Assembly: GCA_020851635.1 (NCBI GenBank)
Contig: JADZCJ010000044.1
Location: 124,001 to 188,000, forward strand
Reading direction: 5' to 3'
Source of the DNA: Anaerolineae bacterium
GTDB lineage: Bacteria; Chloroflexota; Anaerolineae; UBA4142; SHND01
Length of the DNA stretch: 64,000 nt
The notes under the pieces were generated by a model that did not search any database, was not told the origin of the DNA, and saw only the letters and a program-made list of their open reading frames with translations. The position numbers were made by a program, and so were the translations under genes. Positions 49,262 to 58,521 of the stretch are shown in pieces (the stretch's first letter is position 1; every line of letters starts with the position of its first letter).

Positions 49262-50131
49262 ATGTCAACCTCCTCTCCCTTTACCACTGACGCAATCGTC
49301 GGTCTGGGTCTCATGGGCGGCTCGCTTGCTCTGGCGCTCAAGCAAAAATATCCCGCGCAAAAAATTATCGGCATCACCCGCACACGCGCCACGCTCGACC
49401 TGGCGTTGGCGCGCGGCGCGATTGACTCGGCAAGCGACCAATTGGCGGCGGCGCGCGCCGCGAATCTGATTGTCCTCGCCGCGCCTGTACGCACCATCCT
49501 CCGCCAGATCGCGGACCTTGCCGAAATCGCGCCCGACGGGGCAATTCTGCTCGATATGGGCTCCACCAAAAGCCGCATCGTCCGCGCCATGGACGCGCTG
49601 CCCGAACGTCTCGGCGCGGTTGGCGGACATCCCATGTGCGGCAAAGAAATCGCCGGATTTGAAGCGGCAGAGCCGACGCTCTATCAAGACAAGATTTTTG
49701 TGCTGACTCCCACCGCCCGAACGGACACGAACGCGCTAGAGACCGCCCGCAACCTCGCACGCGCCATCGGCTCGCGCGTCATTGAACTGGATGCCGCGCG
49801 CCACGATGAAATTGTCGCCGCCGTTTCGCATTTGCCCTATGTCGTCTCGTCCAATCTCGCGGGGACGGTTGGCGATTTTGCCGAAAATGATGCGACGGTC
49901 TGGAACATTGCATCAAGCGGCTTGAGCGACACCTCGCGACTCGCGGCGAGCGATGTGCAAATGATGCTGGACACGCTCTTGACCAACAGCGAAAACGTCG
50001 CCGACCTCATGCGCGCCTATTCGCGCCGTTTTGGCGATCTGGCGGATGCGCTCTACAACGGCGACGAAGCTGCCCTGCGCGCCATGTTGGAACAAGCCGC
50101 GGCTGTGCGGCGCAATTGGCGTTCGGGCTAA
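49262..50131 (+). CDS. tyrA: Prephenate dehydrogenase
   Basis: 289 residues, without chorismate mutase or ACT domain. The NAD-binding motif is IVGLGLMGGSLALALKQKYP. LLDMGSTKSRIV carries the catalytic-region Ser101, and GAVGGHPMCGKEIAGFEAA has the catalytic His123; both match the Ser/His pair known from Aquifex TyrA. VAAVSHLPYVVSSNLAGTVG is the helical dimer domain. It turns prephenate into 4-hydroxyphenylpyruvate for tyrosine. It starts 24 bases after aroF. A second, catalytically altered relative lies at 59263. Confidence 0.95.
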   Translation: MSTSSPFTTDAIVGLGLMGGSLALALKQKYPAQKIIGITRTRATLDLALARGAIDSASDQLAAARAANLIVLAAPVRTILRQIADLAEIAPDGAILLDMGSTKSRIVRAMDALPERLGAVGGHPMCGKEIAGFEAAEPTLYQDKIFVLTPTARTDTNALETARNLARAIGSRVIELDAARHDEIVAAVSHLPYVVSSNLAGTVGDFAENDATVWNIASSGLSDTSRLAASDVQMMLDTLLTNSENVADLMRAYSRRFGDLADALYNGDEAALRAMLEQAAAVRRNWRSG

Positions 50132-50154
50132 TCCGCGCAACCTTTACGACCATC

Positions 50155-51456
50155 ATGACCGAACTGACTCTCTCCCCCGCCGCCAAACCCCTTTCGGGAC
50201 GCATCACAGTGCCCGCCGACAAGTCCATCACGCATCGCGCCCTGATGCTTGCGCCGCTCGTCCACGGCGAATCGCGCATCCACAATTATCTGGACAGCGA
50301 AACTACCCGCGCGACCCTGAATTGCATGCGCGCGCTGGGTGCGGACATTCAAGAGAGGGAACCCGGCACGCTGGTCGTGCGCGGGCGCGGTCTCCATTCC
50401 CTGCAAGAACCGCGTGATGTGCTCTATTGTCTCGGCAGTGGCACCACCACGCGCTTGATGGCAGGACTGTGCGCGGGGCAATATTTTCTTTCCGTCCTCG
50501 ACGGCACGCCCGCGCTCAAACGTCGTCCGATGGGGCGCATCGTGGAACCGCTCAAGCAAATGGGCGCAGTGATTCTCGCGCGTGACAATGACCGCTTTTT
50601 GCCGCTCGTATTGCGCGGCGGCAATTTACGCGGGATCGAGTACGCTCTCCCTGTCGCCAGCGCGCAGGTCAAGTCCGCCATTCTGATCGCGGGTCTCTTT
50701 GCCGATTCGCCCACCACCATCAGCGAACCGGCGCCCACGCGCGACCATACCGAGCGCATGTTCCGCGCGATGGGCGTCGAAATTATCCCGACGTCCGATC
50801 ACACGGTCCGACTCGTTCCGCCGGCACAACTCGAACCGCAATCTGCAGACCTGACAATTCCGGCGGACCTTTCTTCCGCCGCGTTTTTCATCGTCGCCAC
50901 GCTGCTGGTCCAAAATTCGCGTCTTGAACTCTTGAACGTGGGACTGAATCCGGGGCGCACGGGCTTGCTCGACGCGCTGGCGCGGATGGGCGCATCCATC
51001 CAAATCGAAAATCCGCGCGACGAGAATGACGAACCCATCGGCGACCTCGCCGTCCGTTCGGCAGCGCTGCGCGGGACCGAAATCAGCGGCGCGGAAATCC
51101 CGCGCATGATTGACGAATTTCCCATCCTCGCCGTTGCCGCCACGCAAGCAGAGGGCGAAACGCGTGTCCGCGACGCACAGGAACTCCGCATCAAAGAAAG
51201 CGACCGCGTCGCCACCGTGACAGGCGAACTGCGAAAAATGGGAGCGCAGATCGAGGAGCATGAGGATGGGTTCACCGTTCACGGTCCGACCCGCTTGCAG
51301 GGCGCGCGTGTATTTGCCCACAATGATCATCGTCTCGCCATGGCGCTCGCCGTTGCCGCGCTCATCGCCGAGGGCGAAACCATCATCGAGGGGTGGGAAA
51401 GCGTTGCAGACTCGTTCCCGAATTTTGATCGGCTGCTGCTGAGCGCATCTGCATGA
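50155..51456 (+). CDS. aroA: 3-phosphoshikimate 1-carboxyvinyltransferase (EPSP synthase)
   Basis: 433 residues from the ATG at 50155 (MTELTLSPAAKPLSGRITVP). An upstream in-frame extension was rejected as it starts inside tyrA. Motifs: VPADKSITHRALMLAPL, LGSGTTTRLMAGLCAGQY, LDGTPALKRRPMGRIVEPLK, SAQVKSAILIAGLFA, DEFPILAVAATQAEGET, RIKESDRVATVTGELRKMG and HNDHRLAMALAVAALIAEGE. It adds enolpyruvate to shikimate 3-phosphate. The phosphoenolpyruvate-site motif is SGTTTRL rather than NAGTAMR, closer to the class found in many Gram-positives. It overlaps aroE by ATGA. Confidence 0.96.
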   Translation: MTELTLSPAAKPLSGRITVPADKSITHRALMLAPLVHGESRIHNYLDSETTRATLNCMRALGADIQEREPGTLVVRGRGLHSLQEPRDVLYCLGSGTTTRLMAGLCAGQYFLSVLDGTPALKRRPMGRIVEPLKQMGAVILARDNDRFLPLVLRGGNLRGIEYALPVASAQVKSAILIAGLFADSPTTISEPAPTRDHTERMFRAMGVEIIPTSDHTVRLVPPAQLEPQSADLTIPADLSSAAFFIVATLLVQNSRLELLNVGLNPGRTGLLDALARMGASIQIENPRDENDEPIGDLAVRSAALRGTEISGAEIPRMIDEFPILAVAATQAEGETRVRDAQELRIKESDRVATVTGELRKMGAQIEEHEDGFTVHGPTRLQGARVFAHNDHRLAMALAVAALIAEGETIIEGWESVADSFPNFDRLLLSASA

Positions 51457-52331
51457 AATACCTGTATCTCTTTGGTTACCCGCTCGGACATTCGATTTCC
51501 CCCGCCTTTCAAAACGCCGCGCTGCGCGCGTGCGGCGTGCGCCGGGTGCGGTATGTCAAAAACCCCATGCCGCCCGACAAATTTCAAGAAATCATTCTCG
51601 CCCTGCGCGCGCCACATTGTCTCGGCGCCAACATCACCGTGCCATACAAGCAGACGATTCTGCCCCTGCTGGACGAGGTCTCGCCGCTCGCGCGCGAAAT
51701 CGGCGCGGTCAACACGGTCGTCAAGCGCGCAAACAGGGATGGCTCGGTCACGCTGGTCGGTGAAAACACCGACGCGTACGGATTTATGCAGGCACTGCGC
51801 GCGCGCCGCGTGAACCCGCGCGGACAGCGCGTCGCGATTCTGGGCGCGGGCGGCGCGGCGGCGGCGGCGGCGTACGCCCTCGCAGAGGCGGGCGCACACG
51901 AAATTATTTTGCTCAATCGCACCCTCGCGCGCAGCATAGAACTTGCCGACCGGCTCGTCCAAAAATTCCGCCGCATGGGGCTGGCGATCAATGATTGGGA
52001 TGCGCTGGGCAAAACCCAGCTGCTCGTCAACGCCACATCGGTGGGAATGTCGCCGCACCCCGACGCCTCACCCTTGCCCCCGCATGTCCTGCTCGCGCCG
52101 CACGCGGTCGTTTATGACCTTGTGTATAATCCTCCCATGACCCGATTTTTGCGCGAGGCGCAGGCACAGGGCGCGCGCATCGTCGGCGGTCTGGAAATGC
52201 TGATTTATCAGGGGGCGCGCGCCTTTGAATTGTGGACGGGCAAGCGCGCGCCGGTTCGCATCATGCGCGTCTCTGCCGCTCGCGCCCTGGAGGAAATGAT
52301 TCGCGCCGCCGACGCCGGGCACAAAGGGTAG
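51453..52331 (+). CDS. aroE: Shikimate dehydrogenase
   Basis: 292 residues, start ATG overlapping the aroA stop. Substrate site: LFGYPLGHSISPAFQNAAL with SxS, GANITVPYKQTILPLLDEV (catalytic Lys), and GAVNTVV then GENTDAYGFMQAL (catalytic Asp). Cofactor domain: VAILGAGGAAAAAAYALAEA and ILLNRTLARSIELADRLV, with Asn-Arg-Thr as the NADP-binding loop. VNATSVGMSPHPDASPLPP and GLEMLIYQGARAFELWTGKR complete it. It reduces 3-dehydroshikimate to shikimate. Length is slightly above the usual 270-285. Confidence 0.96.
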   Translation: MKYLYLFGYPLGHSISPAFQNAALRACGVRRVRYVKNPMPPDKFQEIILALRAPHCLGANITVPYKQTILPLLDEVSPLAREIGAVNTVVKRANRDGSVTLVGENTDAYGFMQALRARRVNPRGQRVAILGAGGAAAAAAYALAEAGAHEIILLNRTLARSIELADRLVQKFRRMGLAINDWDALGKTQLLVNATSVGMSPHPDASPLPPHVLLAPHAVVYDLVYNPPMTRFLREAQAQGARIVGGLEMLIYQGARAFELWTGKRAPVRIMRVSAARALEEMIRAADAGHKG

Positions 52332-52363
52332 CACAGGAATTTGTCAAAAACTAAAAGGGAAAC

Positions 52364-53503
52364 ATGCTTCGTTTTTTAACTGCGGGTGAATCACACGGTC
52401 CCGCGCTCTCTTGCATCGTAGAGGGCTTGCCTGCGGGCTTGCCTATCTCGATTGACGCCATCAACACCGACCTCCATCGCCGCCAGACGGGTTATGGCGC
52501 GGGCGCGCGCATGAAAATCGAACGCGACACGATACAGATCACGGGCGGCATCGTCAACGGCTTGACCATCGGCGGTCCCGTCGGCATGTTGGTCGAAAAT
52601 CTGGATTGGAAAAACTGGAAAGACAAGGTCACGCCGCCGCAAACAATCCCGCGTCCGGGTCACGCCGACCTCGCTGGCGCGACCAAGTACGATTTACAGG
52701 ACCTGCGGATGGTAGGAGAGCGCGCGAGCGCGCGCGAGACGGCCATGCGCGTCGCGGCGGGGTCACTGGCGCGGCAGCTCCTGGCACAATTTAACGTCGT
52801 CGTCGGCGCGTATGTCACCGAGATCGGCGGCGAGATTGCCGAAACGCCCGACCTGCCCTATCCCGAACGGTTTGCGCGCGCGCAAACAAGCGACGTGTGC
52901 GTATACGACGAGCCGAGCGCGGAACTCATTCGCAAACGCATCTATGCGGTGATGCAAGCCAAAGAGACCGGCGGCGGCGTCATCGAGACCGTTGCGCTCA
53001 ATCTGCCCGTCGGTCTCGGCACGCATGTGCATTGGGACCGCAAACTGGATGGGCGGCTCGCGCAGGCGATCATGTCCATCCACTCGGTCAAAGGGGTCGA
53101 GATCGGCAGCGCATTCGAGAACGCGCGCAAACTGGGGACCGAGGTGCAAGATGAGATTTTTATTCGCGATGGGCAACTCGTGCGCGACACCAACCGCGCG
53201 GGCGGGCTGGAAGGCGGGTTGACCAACGGCGAACCGCTGGTCATTCGCGCGGCATTCAAACCCATCGCCACCACGCTCACCCCCATTCGCTCGATTGACG
53301 TCACGACGCGCGAGGCGACAATGATGATTTATCAGCGTTCCGACCTGGTGCACATCCCGCGCGCCTGTGTGATTACCGAAGCGATGGTCTGTCTGGTGCT
53401 CGCCGACGCGATGATGGAAAAATTCGGCGGTGACTCGCTGCGCGAGATGCGGGCGCATTTCAACGCCTGGCATCCCACCTTGCCCGAGCGCCCCGCCGCT
53501 TGA
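52364..53503 (+). CDS. aroC: Chorismate synthase
   Basis: 379 residues, with AAAAGGGA just upstream of the ATG. Signatures: LTAGESHGPALSCIVEGLPA (signature 1), RRQTGYGAGARMKIERDTIQ, PGHADLAGATKYDLQDLRMV, ERASARETAMRVAAGSLARQ (signature 2) and FKPIATTLTPIRSIDVTTRE. It removes phosphate from EPSP to give chorismate and needs reduced FMN. Its place, 32 bases after aroE, completes the route to chorismate in one operon. Confidence 0.97.
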   Translation: MLRFLTAGESHGPALSCIVEGLPAGLPISIDAINTDLHRRQTGYGAGARMKIERDTIQITGGIVNGLTIGGPVGMLVENLDWKNWKDKVTPPQTIPRPGHADLAGATKYDLQDLRMVGERASARETAMRVAAGSLARQLLAQFNVVVGAYVTEIGGEIAETPDLPYPERFARAQTSDVCVYDEPSAELIRKRIYAVMQAKETGGGVIETVALNLPVGLGTHVHWDRKLDGRLAQAIMSIHSVKGVEIGSAFENARKLGTEVQDEIFIRDGQLVRDTNRAGGLEGGLTNGEPLVIRAAFKPIATTLTPIRSIDVTTREATMMIYQRSDLVHIPRACVITEAMVCLVLADAMMEKFGGDSLREMRAHFNAWHPTLPERPAA

Positions 53504-53515
53504 GGATGAATTGAA

Positions 53516-55090
53516 TTGGACCGCCGCAACATTGTCCTCACAGGGTTCATGGGCACGGGCAAAACGTCCGTTGGCAGCGCGCTGGCAAACATGCTCGACC
53601 GCGCGTTCGTGGACATGGATGCCCGTCTCGAAGCGCGCGCGGGCGCGACAATCCCCGAAATCTTTGCTGCGCGCGGAGAATCCGGCTTTCGTGAGCTGGA
53701 AGCTGCGCTGGCGCGGGAACTCGCCGCGAGCGAAAATCTGGTGATTGCCACGGGCGGCGGCGCGCTGATCAATTCGGCAAACCGCGCGGTTTTTTCCGAC
53801 GCGCACGTGATTTGTCTCGATGCGAGCATAGAGGAAATTCTAAAACGACTGAATGGGCTGAATGACCGTCCCCTTTTGCAGGGCGACAAGCGCGCCCGCG
53901 TCCAGGAGCTGCTCGCCTCTCGCCGGGCTGCTTATCGCGAGATTGCCGTCCATGTAAATACCGACGCGCGGACTCCGGAGGACATTGCGCGCGAGATTGT
54001 GAATCGTCTCGAGGCGCGCGAAATCCGCGTGCAAACACCCGGCGACGCCTACCCGATTTTTCTCGGCGCAGGACTGCTCGACCGCGTCGGCGATTTATTG
54101 CACGAGCAAGCGCCCGGTTCCGCCTGCGCCGTCGTCACCAATCCGACCGTCGGCGCGCTTTATGCGGACCGCGTGCTCAATTCCTTGCGCGCCCGGGATT
54201 TTGCGCCCGTCCTGATCACAATTCCCGACGGCGAGCAATTCAAGACCCTCGATACCCTGCGCGACCTGTATGACCAATTTATTGCCGCGCGCCTCGAACG
54301 ACTTTCGCCTATTCTCGCGCTCGGCGGCGGGGTCATTGGCGATACCGTCGGGGTGGCGGCGGCGACCTATCTGCGAGGCGTGCCCTTTGTCCAGATTCCG
54401 ACGACCCTGCTCTCGATGGTTGATTCGAGCGTCGGCGGCAAAGTGGCAGTGGACCATCCGGCGGGCAAAAATCTCATCGGCGCATTCAAATTTCCCCTCT
54501 GTGTCATTCAGGACACGGATGTGCTCGAGACGCTGCCCGTCGAGGAATACCGCGCAGGGATGGCAGAGGTGATCAAGCACGGAATTCTTGGCGACGCGGC
54601 ATTGTTTCACGACCTGCAACGCGGCGCAGCGCTCGACAGCGCGCTGTTGGAACGCGCCCTCCAAGTCAAAATTGATATCGTTCAGCGCGACCCGTACGAG
54701 GACAATATCCGCGCGCACCTTAATCTCGGGCACACCTTTGGACAGGCAATCGAACGACTGGCAGAGTACCGGATGCGGCACGGGTATGCGGTTGCGATGG
54801 GCATTTCCGTTGCTGCCCGTCTCGCCGCCAACCTGGGGCTGTGCTCTCTCGGAACGCGCGACGAAATCATTGCCGCGCTCGAACAATACGAGCTGCCCAC
54901 GCACATCCCCAACCATTTCACATCGGACCAAATTCTCGACGCGATGGGCACAGACAAAAAAATCCAATCCGGCAAACTGCGTCTCATCCTGCCAACCCAA
55001 ATCGGCAACGTTGAAAGCGTCAACCGTGTGACGCGCGGCGAAATCCTCCGCGCGCTGGACAGTTCCTTTCCGCCCATCCCATCCGAATGA
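53516..55090 (+). CDS. aroKB: Shikimate kinase / 3-dehydroquinate synthase fusion
   Basis: 524 residues from a TTG at 53516, with GAGG ten bases upstream; no in-frame ATG precedes it. Residues 1 to about 165 are shikimate kinase: NIVLTGFMGTGKTSVGSALA (Walker A), FVDMDARLEARAG (DxD), ATGGGALINSANRAVF and DRPLL (lid Arg). From about residue 172 is dehydroquinate synthase: PDGEQFKTLDTLRDLYDQFI, LALGGGVIGDTVGVAAATYL, VQIPTTLLSMVDSSVGGKVA, AEVIKHGILGD, NLGHTFGQAIE (metal-binding Glu and His residues). Fusion of these two non-consecutive steps is known in some bacteria. Confidence 0.97.
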   Translation: MDRRNIVLTGFMGTGKTSVGSALANMLDRAFVDMDARLEARAGATIPEIFAARGESGFRELEAALARELAASENLVIATGGGALINSANRAVFSDAHVICLDASIEEILKRLNGLNDRPLLQGDKRARVQELLASRRAAYREIAVHVNTDARTPEDIAREIVNRLEAREIRVQTPGDAYPIFLGAGLLDRVGDLLHEQAPGSACAVVTNPTVGALYADRVLNSLRARDFAPVLITIPDGEQFKTLDTLRDLYDQFIAARLERLSPILALGGGVIGDTVGVAAATYLRGVPFVQIPTTLLSMVDSSVGGKVAVDHPAGKNLIGAFKFPLCVIQDTDVLETLPVEEYRAGMAEVIKHGILGDAALFHDLQRGAALDSALLERALQVKIDIVQRDPYEDNIRAHLNLGHTFGQAIERLAEYRMRHGYAVAMGISVAARLAANLGLCSLGTRDEIIAALEQYELPTHIPNHFTSDQILDAMGTDKKIQSGKLRLILPTQIGNVESVNRVTRGEILRALDSSFPPIPSE

Positions 55091-55115
55091 CTTGGCTCTG
55101 GCAACCAATCTTGTC

Positions 55116-55201
55116 CCCGCGAATCTTTGTTACGCTATGCGTAACGATGAATCTGCGCCAATGGCTTTTGTGATTCGTGTAAATTCGCGTAGATTCGCGG
55201 G
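55116..55201. repeat. MITE-like 86-bp element before aroQ
   Basis: Terminal inverted repeats CCCGCGAATCT (55116-55126) and AGATTCGCGGG (55191-55201) enclose a central palindrome GTTACGC-TAT-GCGTAAC (55129-55145). A relative with the same layout lies at 62185-62287, and a lone left end, CCCGCGAATCTTTGT, at 63218-63232. No reading frame; likely a non-autonomous element or a regulatory/processing hairpin. Confidence 0.7.
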
Positions 55202-55251
55202 AAAATCCCGTTCGTCAGCCGCAATCGAAAATCAGAAATCGAAAATCGAAA

Positions 55252-55704
55252 ATGAACATACTCGTCCTTCACGGTCCCAATCTCAACCTGCTCGGGCTGC
55301 GCGAGCCGCACATCTATGGCAAGGAAACGCTCGACGATATCAATGCCGCGCTCGCCGCGATTGCGCGCGACCACAATGTCGAGCTCCGCATTCTGCAATC
55401 CAACCACGAAGGCGCGCTGATTGACGCGCTGCACGACGCGCGCACATGGGCGGACGGCGTGCTCATCAACCCCGGCGCGTTCACGCATTATTCATACGCT
55501 CTGCGCGACGCGCTGGCGGCAACAGACAAGCCGACCATCGAGGTGCATCTCTCGAATGTTCACAAACGCGAAGAATTTCGCCACACGTCGGTCCTTGCGC
55601 CGGTGTGTACGGGTCAGGTCCTGGGGTTGGGTTGGCGGAGCTATACGTTGGGGCTGACGGGGCTGATCCAGCTGTTGGAGCAAAACAAGCCGCACGCTGA
55701 ATGA
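55252..55704 (+). CDS. aroQ: 3-dehydroquinate dehydratase, type II
   Basis: 150 residues, the standard length of type II dehydroquinases, which form dodecamers. Motifs: [20 protein letters not shown] with catalytic Tyr22, [40 protein letters not shown] (NPGA substrate loop), and [20 protein letters not shown] with catalytic His99 and Arg110. It dehydrates 3-dehydroquinate to 3-dehydroshikimate. It is the last gene of the operon, 161 bases after aroKB with a MITE-like element between, so its expression may be partly separate. Confidence 0.97.
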   Translation: MNILVLHGPNLNLLGLREPHIYGKETLDDINAALAAIARDHNVELRILQSNHEGALIDALHDARTWADGVLINPGAFTHYSYALRDALAATDKPTIEVHLSNVHKREEFRHTSVLAPVCTGQVLGLGWRSYTLGLTGLIQLLEQNKPHAE

Positions 55705-55771
55705 TTTGGTCCGCATTGGGCAGATGCGGGTTCCAGGACAAATTCACTGCGCCCGCCGGGGCACACACGCA

Positions 55772-55826
55772 AATCTCCGCGAATCCAAGCGAATAGATCA
55801 ACTTTTCGCAAAGATTCGCGGAGATT
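55772..55826. repeat. 13-bp perfect inverted repeat between convergent aroQ and recF
   Basis: AATCTCCGCGAAT (55772-55784) and ATTCGCGGAGATT (55814-55826) are exact reverse complements. The motif CGCGAAT/ATTCGCG is shared with the MITE-like elements nearby. As the genes converge here it may act as a two-way transcription end, though no T-run follows. Confidence 0.65.
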
Positions 55827-55900
55827 CGCGTTTCCGAACAAGGTGAATAAACCGCGCGGGTTTCGGGCACATTCCGCAAGACGTATTGAGCGTCACATCT

Positions 55901-57145
55901 CTAAAACGGGACCTCTCCCGCATCTGCCGCGCGCGTTTGTGGCAGGGGCTGAACGCGACCGTCGCTCACGCTCAAAATCCGCGCTCGAGCAATAAATTCG
56001 TCGGTAAAATCATCGAGGTCGGTCGCGCTCACGATCGCCTGTTTGGCGCTCAGGATGGCATGAGACAGAGCTGCCCGGCGCGGCTTGTCCAATTCCGACA
56101 TGACGTCGTCCAGGAGCAGCACCGGCTCTTCGCCCGTCTCGACGCGCATCAACTCGATTTCCGCCAATTTAAGAGCCACCGCAATCGTCCGACCCTGCCC
56201 GCGCGAAGCGTAGGTTGTCATATCCACGCCGTCAACCGTAAAACGCAAATCGTCACGATGGGGACCCACCAGCGTCAACGCCGCCCCTGCCTCTTTGGCG
56301 CGGAGCTCTGCCAACTGCCCGCGAAACGCCATCGCAATTTGTTCCAGTGGCGCGGACGGGGGCGTTAGCCCCAACCCCAGCTGACGCGTCTCGGGCAGCG
56401 CAAACGCTTCAACAGGAATGGTCGGCTGATAGTGTAATTTCAATTCTTTATGCTCGGCAGTGAGCTGTGGGTGAATCTCGCTGACAAGCCCATTGTAGGT
56501 TTCGATCGCCTGGGCGCGCCGCGCCATCACATACGAGCCATTCTCAACCAGTTTGTTATTCCACGGCTCCAATTCCGCCGCGTTGAACGAACGCTCGCGA
56601 AACTCTTTAAGCAAGGCATTGCGCTGTTCCAGCACATGATTGTATTGCTGTAATGCGCGCGAGTATTTGGGATCAATTTGCGAGAGGGTCGTATCCAGAT
56701 ACCGGCGTCGGTCGCCCGGAGAGCCAAACACCAGTTCGAGGTCTTGGGGCAAAAAGAGCACCACATTCAGGTTTCCCAACAAATCAATCGCGCGCTTGTT
56801 GACGCCGTTCACCTTGATTCGTTTGCTCACGCGCGCAACCGTCAGATCGCGCTCCTCGCCCGTCACCAGCACAATTTCCAGTTCGGTCATCACGCCGTTC
56901 GCCCGCCCGATTTGCGCTTCCACCCGCGCAAAGGGAATCGGCTCGGTTGCCGCGCCCCAGTGAATCAACTCACGTTCCGCGCCCGCATGCGGCGAGCGCG
57001 CGGTCGCCAAAAAGAAAATCGCCTCGAGCAGGTTGGTCTTGCCCTGTGCGTTATTGCCATACAGGAGCGTGATGCCCGAACCAAACTCCAGTTCCAGGCG
57101 CTCATAGTTACGAAAATGTGAAAGCGACAGGCGAGCAAGCAGCAT
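55901..57145 (-). CDS. recF: DNA replication and repair protein RecF
   Basis: 414 residues from the ATG at 57145 (MLLARLSLSHFRNYERLELE). Walker A is YGNNAQGKTNLLEAIFFL (about residues 29-46). VLFLPQDLELVFGSPGDRRR is the characteristic RecF segment, with LVGPHRDDLRF and ASRGQGRTIAVALKLAEIEL (ABC signature). EEPVLLLDDVMSELDKPRRA is Walker B. It binds gapped DNA and helps load RecA in recombinational repair. It is usually next to dnaA, dnaN or gyrB, but here it stands between aroQ and a glycosyltransferase gene. A -10 TATAAT lies only ten bases upstream. Confidence 0.96.
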   Translation of the reverse strand: MLLARLSLSHFRNYERLELEFGSGITLLYGNNAQGKTNLLEAIFFLATARSPHAGAERELIHWGAATEPIPFARVEAQIGRANGVMTELEIVLVTGEERDLTVARVSKRIKVNGVNKRAIDLLGNLNVVLFLPQDLELVFGSPGDRRRYLDTTLSQIDPKYSRALQQYNHVLEQRNALLKEFRERSFNAAELEPWNNKLVENGSYVMARRAQAIETYNGLVSEIHPQLTAEHKELKLHYQPTIPVEAFALPETRQLGLGLTPPSAPLEQIAMAFRGQLAELRAKEAGAALTLVGPHRDDLRFTVDGVDMTTYASRGQGRTIAVALKLAEIELMRVETGEEPVLLLDDVMSELDKPRRAALSHAILSAKQAIVSATDLDDFTDEFIARARILSVSDGRVQPLPQTRAADAGEVPF

Positions 57146-57154
57146 AATGCGCGC

Positions 57155-57160
57155 ATTATA
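57155..57160 (-). promoter_or_regulatory. Likely -10 element of recF
   Basis: TATAAT on the minus strand, ending ten bases before the recF ATG. A weak -35 (ATGACA or TGACAC) lies 18-19 bases further upstream. Transcription would start about three to four bases before the ATG, so the mRNA would be leaderless or nearly so. Confidence 0.5.
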
Positions 57161-57226
57161 TCCCAACTTGCCCGCAATGTGTCATTGTCCGGTGATCGCA
57201 CACATCGCCGCGCGACTCGAACGCAC

Positions 57227-57251
57227 AAAAAAAGCCACGCTGTGGCGTGGC
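57227..57251 (-). terminator. Intrinsic terminator of the 58507-57260 gene group
   Basis: On the minus strand GCCACGC-CACA-GCGTGGC is a perfect 7-bp stem with a four-base loop, followed by seven T (57227-57233). It lies just after the stop of the glycosyltransferase gene and ahead of the recF promoter, so it separates the two units. Confidence 0.9.
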
Positions 57252-57259
57252 ATCGCTTT

Positions 57260-58507
57260 TCAAAGGGACCGCTGCTTTTCCAGTTCGGGAACGGTCCGCG
57301 TTTTTGCGCTCGACAGCGCCATATACACCTGTTCGATTTTGCGCGCCGTCGCATCCCACGAAAATTTCTCGATCGCGCGCTCGCGCAATCGTTTGCCGCG
57401 CGCTTTGGCGGCAGCGCGGTCGAGCAGCAACATCTCGATGCAGCTCGCCAGCGCCTCCGAGTCTCCGGGCGGCGCATAAACCCCATCTTCACCCAAATAA
57501 TCGCGCGCGACGGGATGCTCGAACGCGACGACCGGCAGCCCCGTAGCCATATAGTTTAGAATTTTGCCGTTCCCTTCGGTCTGGCTCAACTTGGGCGCCA
57601 CCGCGATATCTCCAACCGCCAGCCATTGCGCAATGTCCTGATACGGGATGCGCCCGGGAAATTCGACACGCTCGCCAATGCCCATTTCGCGCGCTCGCGT
57701 AATGTATTTTTCCGCGCCGGGATAGCCCATGACAAGAAAGTGAACGTCATGCCCATGCTCAAGCACGCGGTTTGCCGCTTCGAGCAAGTGTCCCACGCCC
57801 TGATAATCAGCAAGCAGCCCGAGATACACCACAACGGGGCGTTCGAGTGGGATTCCCAGCGTTTCTGATTTGAGTCGGAACTTTTGGGCGCGAAATTCCG
57901 CGCGCTCTTGATCATCCCACGGACGAAACCAGTCGGGGTTCACCGCATCGGGGATGTGCAGCACCTTGTGCGCCGGAACGTGGTATTCGGTTTCCAACAG
58001 ATGAGCTTGATGGGCGGCGCTGGTAAAAATACAAGATGGCAGATTGTCTATCCATTCTTCGAATTTACGCAGGGGTTTATAGATTCTGCCATGCGGGTCG
58101 AGGAAACGGTGGTCCACCATTTCGCCGGTAAGGGACCCTTGAAAGTCAAAAACGAGAGGTTTGCGAAAAGTTTTTGCGGCGAGCCACCCTATCAGCACCC
58201 CCTCATGGAGATGCCCGTGAATGATATCGGGCTTGAACCGGCGCGCGGCGCGCAGAACGCGCGAGGTGAGAAAAATGTCCAGCCCCACCTTGTGCCGCGA
58301 AGAGCCGACTTCGTAATTCACGCGCCATGGGATGGACATGGTGCGTTCGATGTCAAGGTTGGGCAAATCGCGCCCGCGCGGATAGGTGACGATGCGAACG
58401 GCGTGACCCAGCTTTTGCAGCGCGAGGGTTTCTTCGAGGATCCGAACATGGCAGCCGTAATCGCCAAAAAACGATGTCGGCGCAACCATCAAGATACGGT
58501 AGGACAT
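57260..58507 (-). CDS. Glycosyltransferase family 4
   Basis: 415 residues. N-terminus SYRILMVAPTSFFGDYGCHV, then RILEETLALQKLGHAVRIVT, an unusual but known GT4 start. IIHGHLHEGVLIGWLAAKTF is the acceptor domain, and VLHIPDAVNPDWFRPWD the hinge. VVVYLGLLADYQGVGHLLEA and AVAPKLSQTEGNGKILNYMA form the donor domain with the Glu/Lys pair, and AFEHPVARDYLGEDGVYAPP follows. It lies 14 bases downstream of a GT2 gene and ends at a strong terminator. It may belong to a separate glycolipid pathway from the main cluster. Confidence 0.9.
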   Translation of the reverse strand: MSYRILMVAPTSFFGDYGCHVRILEETLALQKLGHAVRIVTYPRGRDLPNLDIERTMSIPWRVNYEVGSSRHKVGLDIFLTSRVLRAARRFKPDIIHGHLHEGVLIGWLAAKTFRKPLVFDFQGSLTGEMVDHRFLDPHGRIYKPLRKFEEWIDNLPSCIFTSAAHQAHLLETEYHVPAHKVLHIPDAVNPDWFRPWDDQERAEFRAQKFRLKSETLGIPLERPVVVYLGLLADYQGVGHLLEAANRVLEHGHDVHFLVMGYPGAEKYITRAREMGIGERVEFPGRIPYQDIAQWLAVGDIAVAPKLSQTEGNGKILNYMATGLPVVAFEHPVARDYLGEDGVYAPPGDSEALASCIEMLLLDRAAAKARGKRLRERAIEKFSWDATARKIEQVYMALSSAKTRTVPELEKQRSL

Positions 58508-58521
58508 AAAGACGGAGCAAG

